Shown here piece by piece: positions 36,283 through 37,517 of a stretch of 37,517 nt of DNA (position 1 is its first letter; each line of letters starts with the position of its first letter). The notes under the pieces are model-generated. The model saw only the letters and a list, made by a program, of their open reading frames with translations, searched no databases and had not been told where the DNA came from. This stretch comes from Rhodopirellula sp. (GTDB taxonomy: Bacteria; Planctomycetota; Planctomycetia; Planctomycetales; Planctomycetaceae). A program made the position numbers and the translations under genes. The DNA lies in assembly GCA_013203845.1 (NCBI GenBank), contig JABMPE010000461.1, positions 1 to 37,517 on the forward strand, read 5' to 3'.

Positions 36283-37095
36283 ATGATGACCATGCAGACG
36301 CGAACCGTTTTTCGACTGGCCGCCGTTTCTCGACTTGCCACTGTGATGGCAGCAATCCTTCTGACCGGAATGTTTGTTGGATTGCAGGCCCAGGAAAAGA
36401 CGCCTGATTCAAAAACGGAACCGGCATCCCCGAAGGTCACGAAGGAAACGCGGGCCGAGATTCAAAAAGCACTGGCCCCTCTGAATTCTCTGATCGGCGG
36501 CTGGCGAGGCTCCGGCCAGGTGCAGCGAGGTTCGACTCGCGGAGCATGGCGGGAAACCGGAACGTTCGTGTGGAAGTTCGGCGGTGGCCAGGTCGGCGTC
36601 GAGTATCAGGTCAAAGATGGCAAGCAGATTGGCACCGGCCTGGTGTCGTGGGATGCAGCGAAAAAGCAGTTCACGATGGATGCCGTTTTTGCGGACGGAT
36701 CCAAACGTGTGTATCGCGGAGATCTCGAAAAATCGGTCCTGACTCTAGAGTCAGAACCGGACGATGACGATCTGATTTCGCGAGTGACGCTGCGGCAACT
36801 CAACGATAAACGCCTGCTGGTTCTTTACGAAAAGCGAAAAGCCCGTCAAAGTTTTTACGCTCGCGTTGGCGAAGTGGGCTACACACGCGAAGGCACTCGC
36901 CTGGCCTCGTCCGACAACTCCGGTCCCGAGTGTGTTGTGACCGGTGGTGCGGGCACGATCAAAGTGTTCCACGAAGGCAAGACCTACTACGTGTGCTGCA
37001 CTGGCTGCCGCGATGCCTTCAACGACGACCCGGTCGGCATTCTGGCTGACTACCGAGCGAAGCTTGAAAAGAAACGCGCGAATCTTCAGAAGTGA
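36283..37095 (+). CDS. Secreted protein with C-terminal YHS/TRASH-like metal-binding motif
   Basis: A 270-residue exported protein. The N-terminal signal sequence spans about 10-36 (VMAAILLTGMFVGLQAQ). Residues 60-205 form a beta-rich region (LIGGWRGSGQVQRGS, FVWKFGGGQVGVEYQ, YTREGTR) resembling lipocalin-like DUF1579-type domains. Residues 213-260 contain C217, then GKTYYVCCTGCRDAFNDDP (C238, C239, C242), the pattern of YHS and TRASH domains that bind copper or other soft metals. The combination suggests a periplasmic metal-handling or sensing protein; this is inference. It is transcribed away from the SIS gene and convergent with the aminotransferase gene. A start at ATG 36292 is also possible. 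Confidence 0.8.
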   Translation: MMTMQTRTVFRLAAVSRLATVMAAILLTGMFVGLQAQEKTPDSKTEPASPKVTKETRAEIQKALAPLNSLIGGWRGSGQVQRGSTRGAWRETGTFVWKFGGGQVGVEYQVKDGKQIGTGLVSWDAAKKQFTMDAVFADGSKRVYRGDLEKSVLTLESEPDDDDLISRVTLRQLNDKRLLVLYEKRKARQSFYARVGEVGYTREGTRLASSDNSGPECVVTGGAGTIKVFHEGKTYYVCCTGCRDAFNDDPVGILADYRAKLEKKRANLQK

Positions 37096-37200
37096 GTTCG
37101 CGATAGCCGAGCTTCCTGCCGGAACGACGCAGAGCTTGTTCCAGTCTGGCGTTTCTCTTCTTGCCGCAATTCATGCTTCAGCCTGCTGCTGCTGCTGACG

Positions 37201-37517
37201 TCAGCTTGAATAGAACGCGTTGGCGGCGGCGACTCCGGCACCCGACTGCGTTGCGGGATTCTGATCCGCCAGACATTTACCAAGTGCCGCCAGGAAGAGC
37301 AGCACATTGCGGGCGGAGCTGGAATCGCCCATCAGTCCGATGCGCCAGGTCTTCCCTTTCATGGAGCCCAGACCGGCTCCGATTTCGATGCCGAATTCGT
37401 TGAGCAGTTGAGACCTCACACCGGCATCGTCGATGCCGTCTGGAATCTTCACGGCGTTCAGCATCGGCAGACGAATGGACTCTTCAACGGCGTATTCAAC
37501 GCCGAGAGCTTCCAGGC
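37201..37517 (-). CDS. C-terminal part of a class V aminotransferase (alanine-glyoxylate type), partial
   Basis: About 104 codons are visible and the gene runs off the right edge. The sequence from [10 protein letters not shown], through [18 protein letters not shown] and [21 protein letters not shown] to [11 protein letters not shown], is the C-terminal domain of class V PLP enzymes of the alanine-glyoxylate / serine-pyruvate aminotransferase group; [10 protein letters not shown] holds the Arg that binds the substrate carboxylate in the family. The PLP lysine is outside the window. It is convergent with the gene ending at 37095; the 105 bases between hold no clear terminator. Confidence 0.9.
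   Translation of the reverse strand, partial: LEALGVEYAVEESIRLPMLNAVKIPDGIDDAGVRSQLLNEFGIEIGAGLGSMKGKTWRIGLMGDSSSARNVLLFLAALGKCLADQNPATQSGAGVAAANAFYSS

Noticed and set aside
37194-37205. Perfect 12-bp palindrome GCTGACGTCAGC at the aminotransferase stop codon
   Set aside because: It is short, has no loop or T run and partly lies in coding sequence next to a CTG run; probably chance.

Overview
The window looks like a stretch of planctomycete (Planctomycetota) chromosome. The evidence is a Planctomycete cytochrome C / DUF1549 / DUF1553 protein, a DUF1569 protein, a ThuA-domain secreted protein, a giant secreted protein with an LEQKLLLG-type N-terminus, many secreted or membrane proteins of unknown function, and moderately high GC with many single-gene transcription units. 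All assignments come from reading the sequence; no database search was run.

Layout. 1-2020: the edge of an integrative element. A tyrosine recombinase gene starts inside a near-perfect 80-bp inverted repeat at the window edge and ends by reading through the terminator and 3' half of a tRNA-His gene, the probable attachment site. 2316-6412 (minus): a giant secreted metallopeptidase-like protein with two GlcG/HbpS-like domains, then a small secreted Cys-containing protein. 6968-8032: a membrane-anchored anti-sigma-like protein with its own terminator. 8219-13349: a histidine kinase with almost no extracytoplasmic domain, an overlapping OmpR-type regulator and a large RND transporter. 13444-14310: a secreted ThuA protein. 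14466-16089: CbiMN and CbiQ of a Co/Ni ECF transporter, without the ATPase. 16308-17972 (minus): type II NADH dehydrogenase fused to a cyclic-nucleotide-binding domain. 18328-19455: a RodA-type SEDS protein. 19548-20369: a sugar isomerase-like TIM barrel.

20458-21654 holds a 16-bp tandem repeat, an AbiH-family phage-defence gene and its terminator, a likely small accessory insertion. 22020-24571 is housekeeping: a membrane protein, MsrA, uroporphyrinogen-III synthase and a DUF1569 protein. 24814-28756 has a secreted TPR protein and a large membrane protein. 28961-29956 is a 3'(2'),5'-bisphosphate nucleotidase. A shared bidirectional terminator separates it from a convergent three-gene operon (31887 down to 30137) encoding two membrane-anchored coiled-coil proteins, one with an MreC-like C-terminal half, and an overlapping 45-residue membrane protein. 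32453-36104 (minus) is a SIS-domain isomerase translationally coupled to the planctomycete cytochrome protein. 36283-37095 encodes a secreted protein with a C-terminal YHS/TRASH-like metal-binding motif. The window ends in the C-terminus of a class V aminotransferase.

The items least explained by standard annotation are the palindrome and tRNA read-through of the integrase, the matrixin-GlcG fusion, the NDH-2/cNMP fusion, the AbiH island with SIR2-like motif order, and the coiled-coil/microprotein operon.
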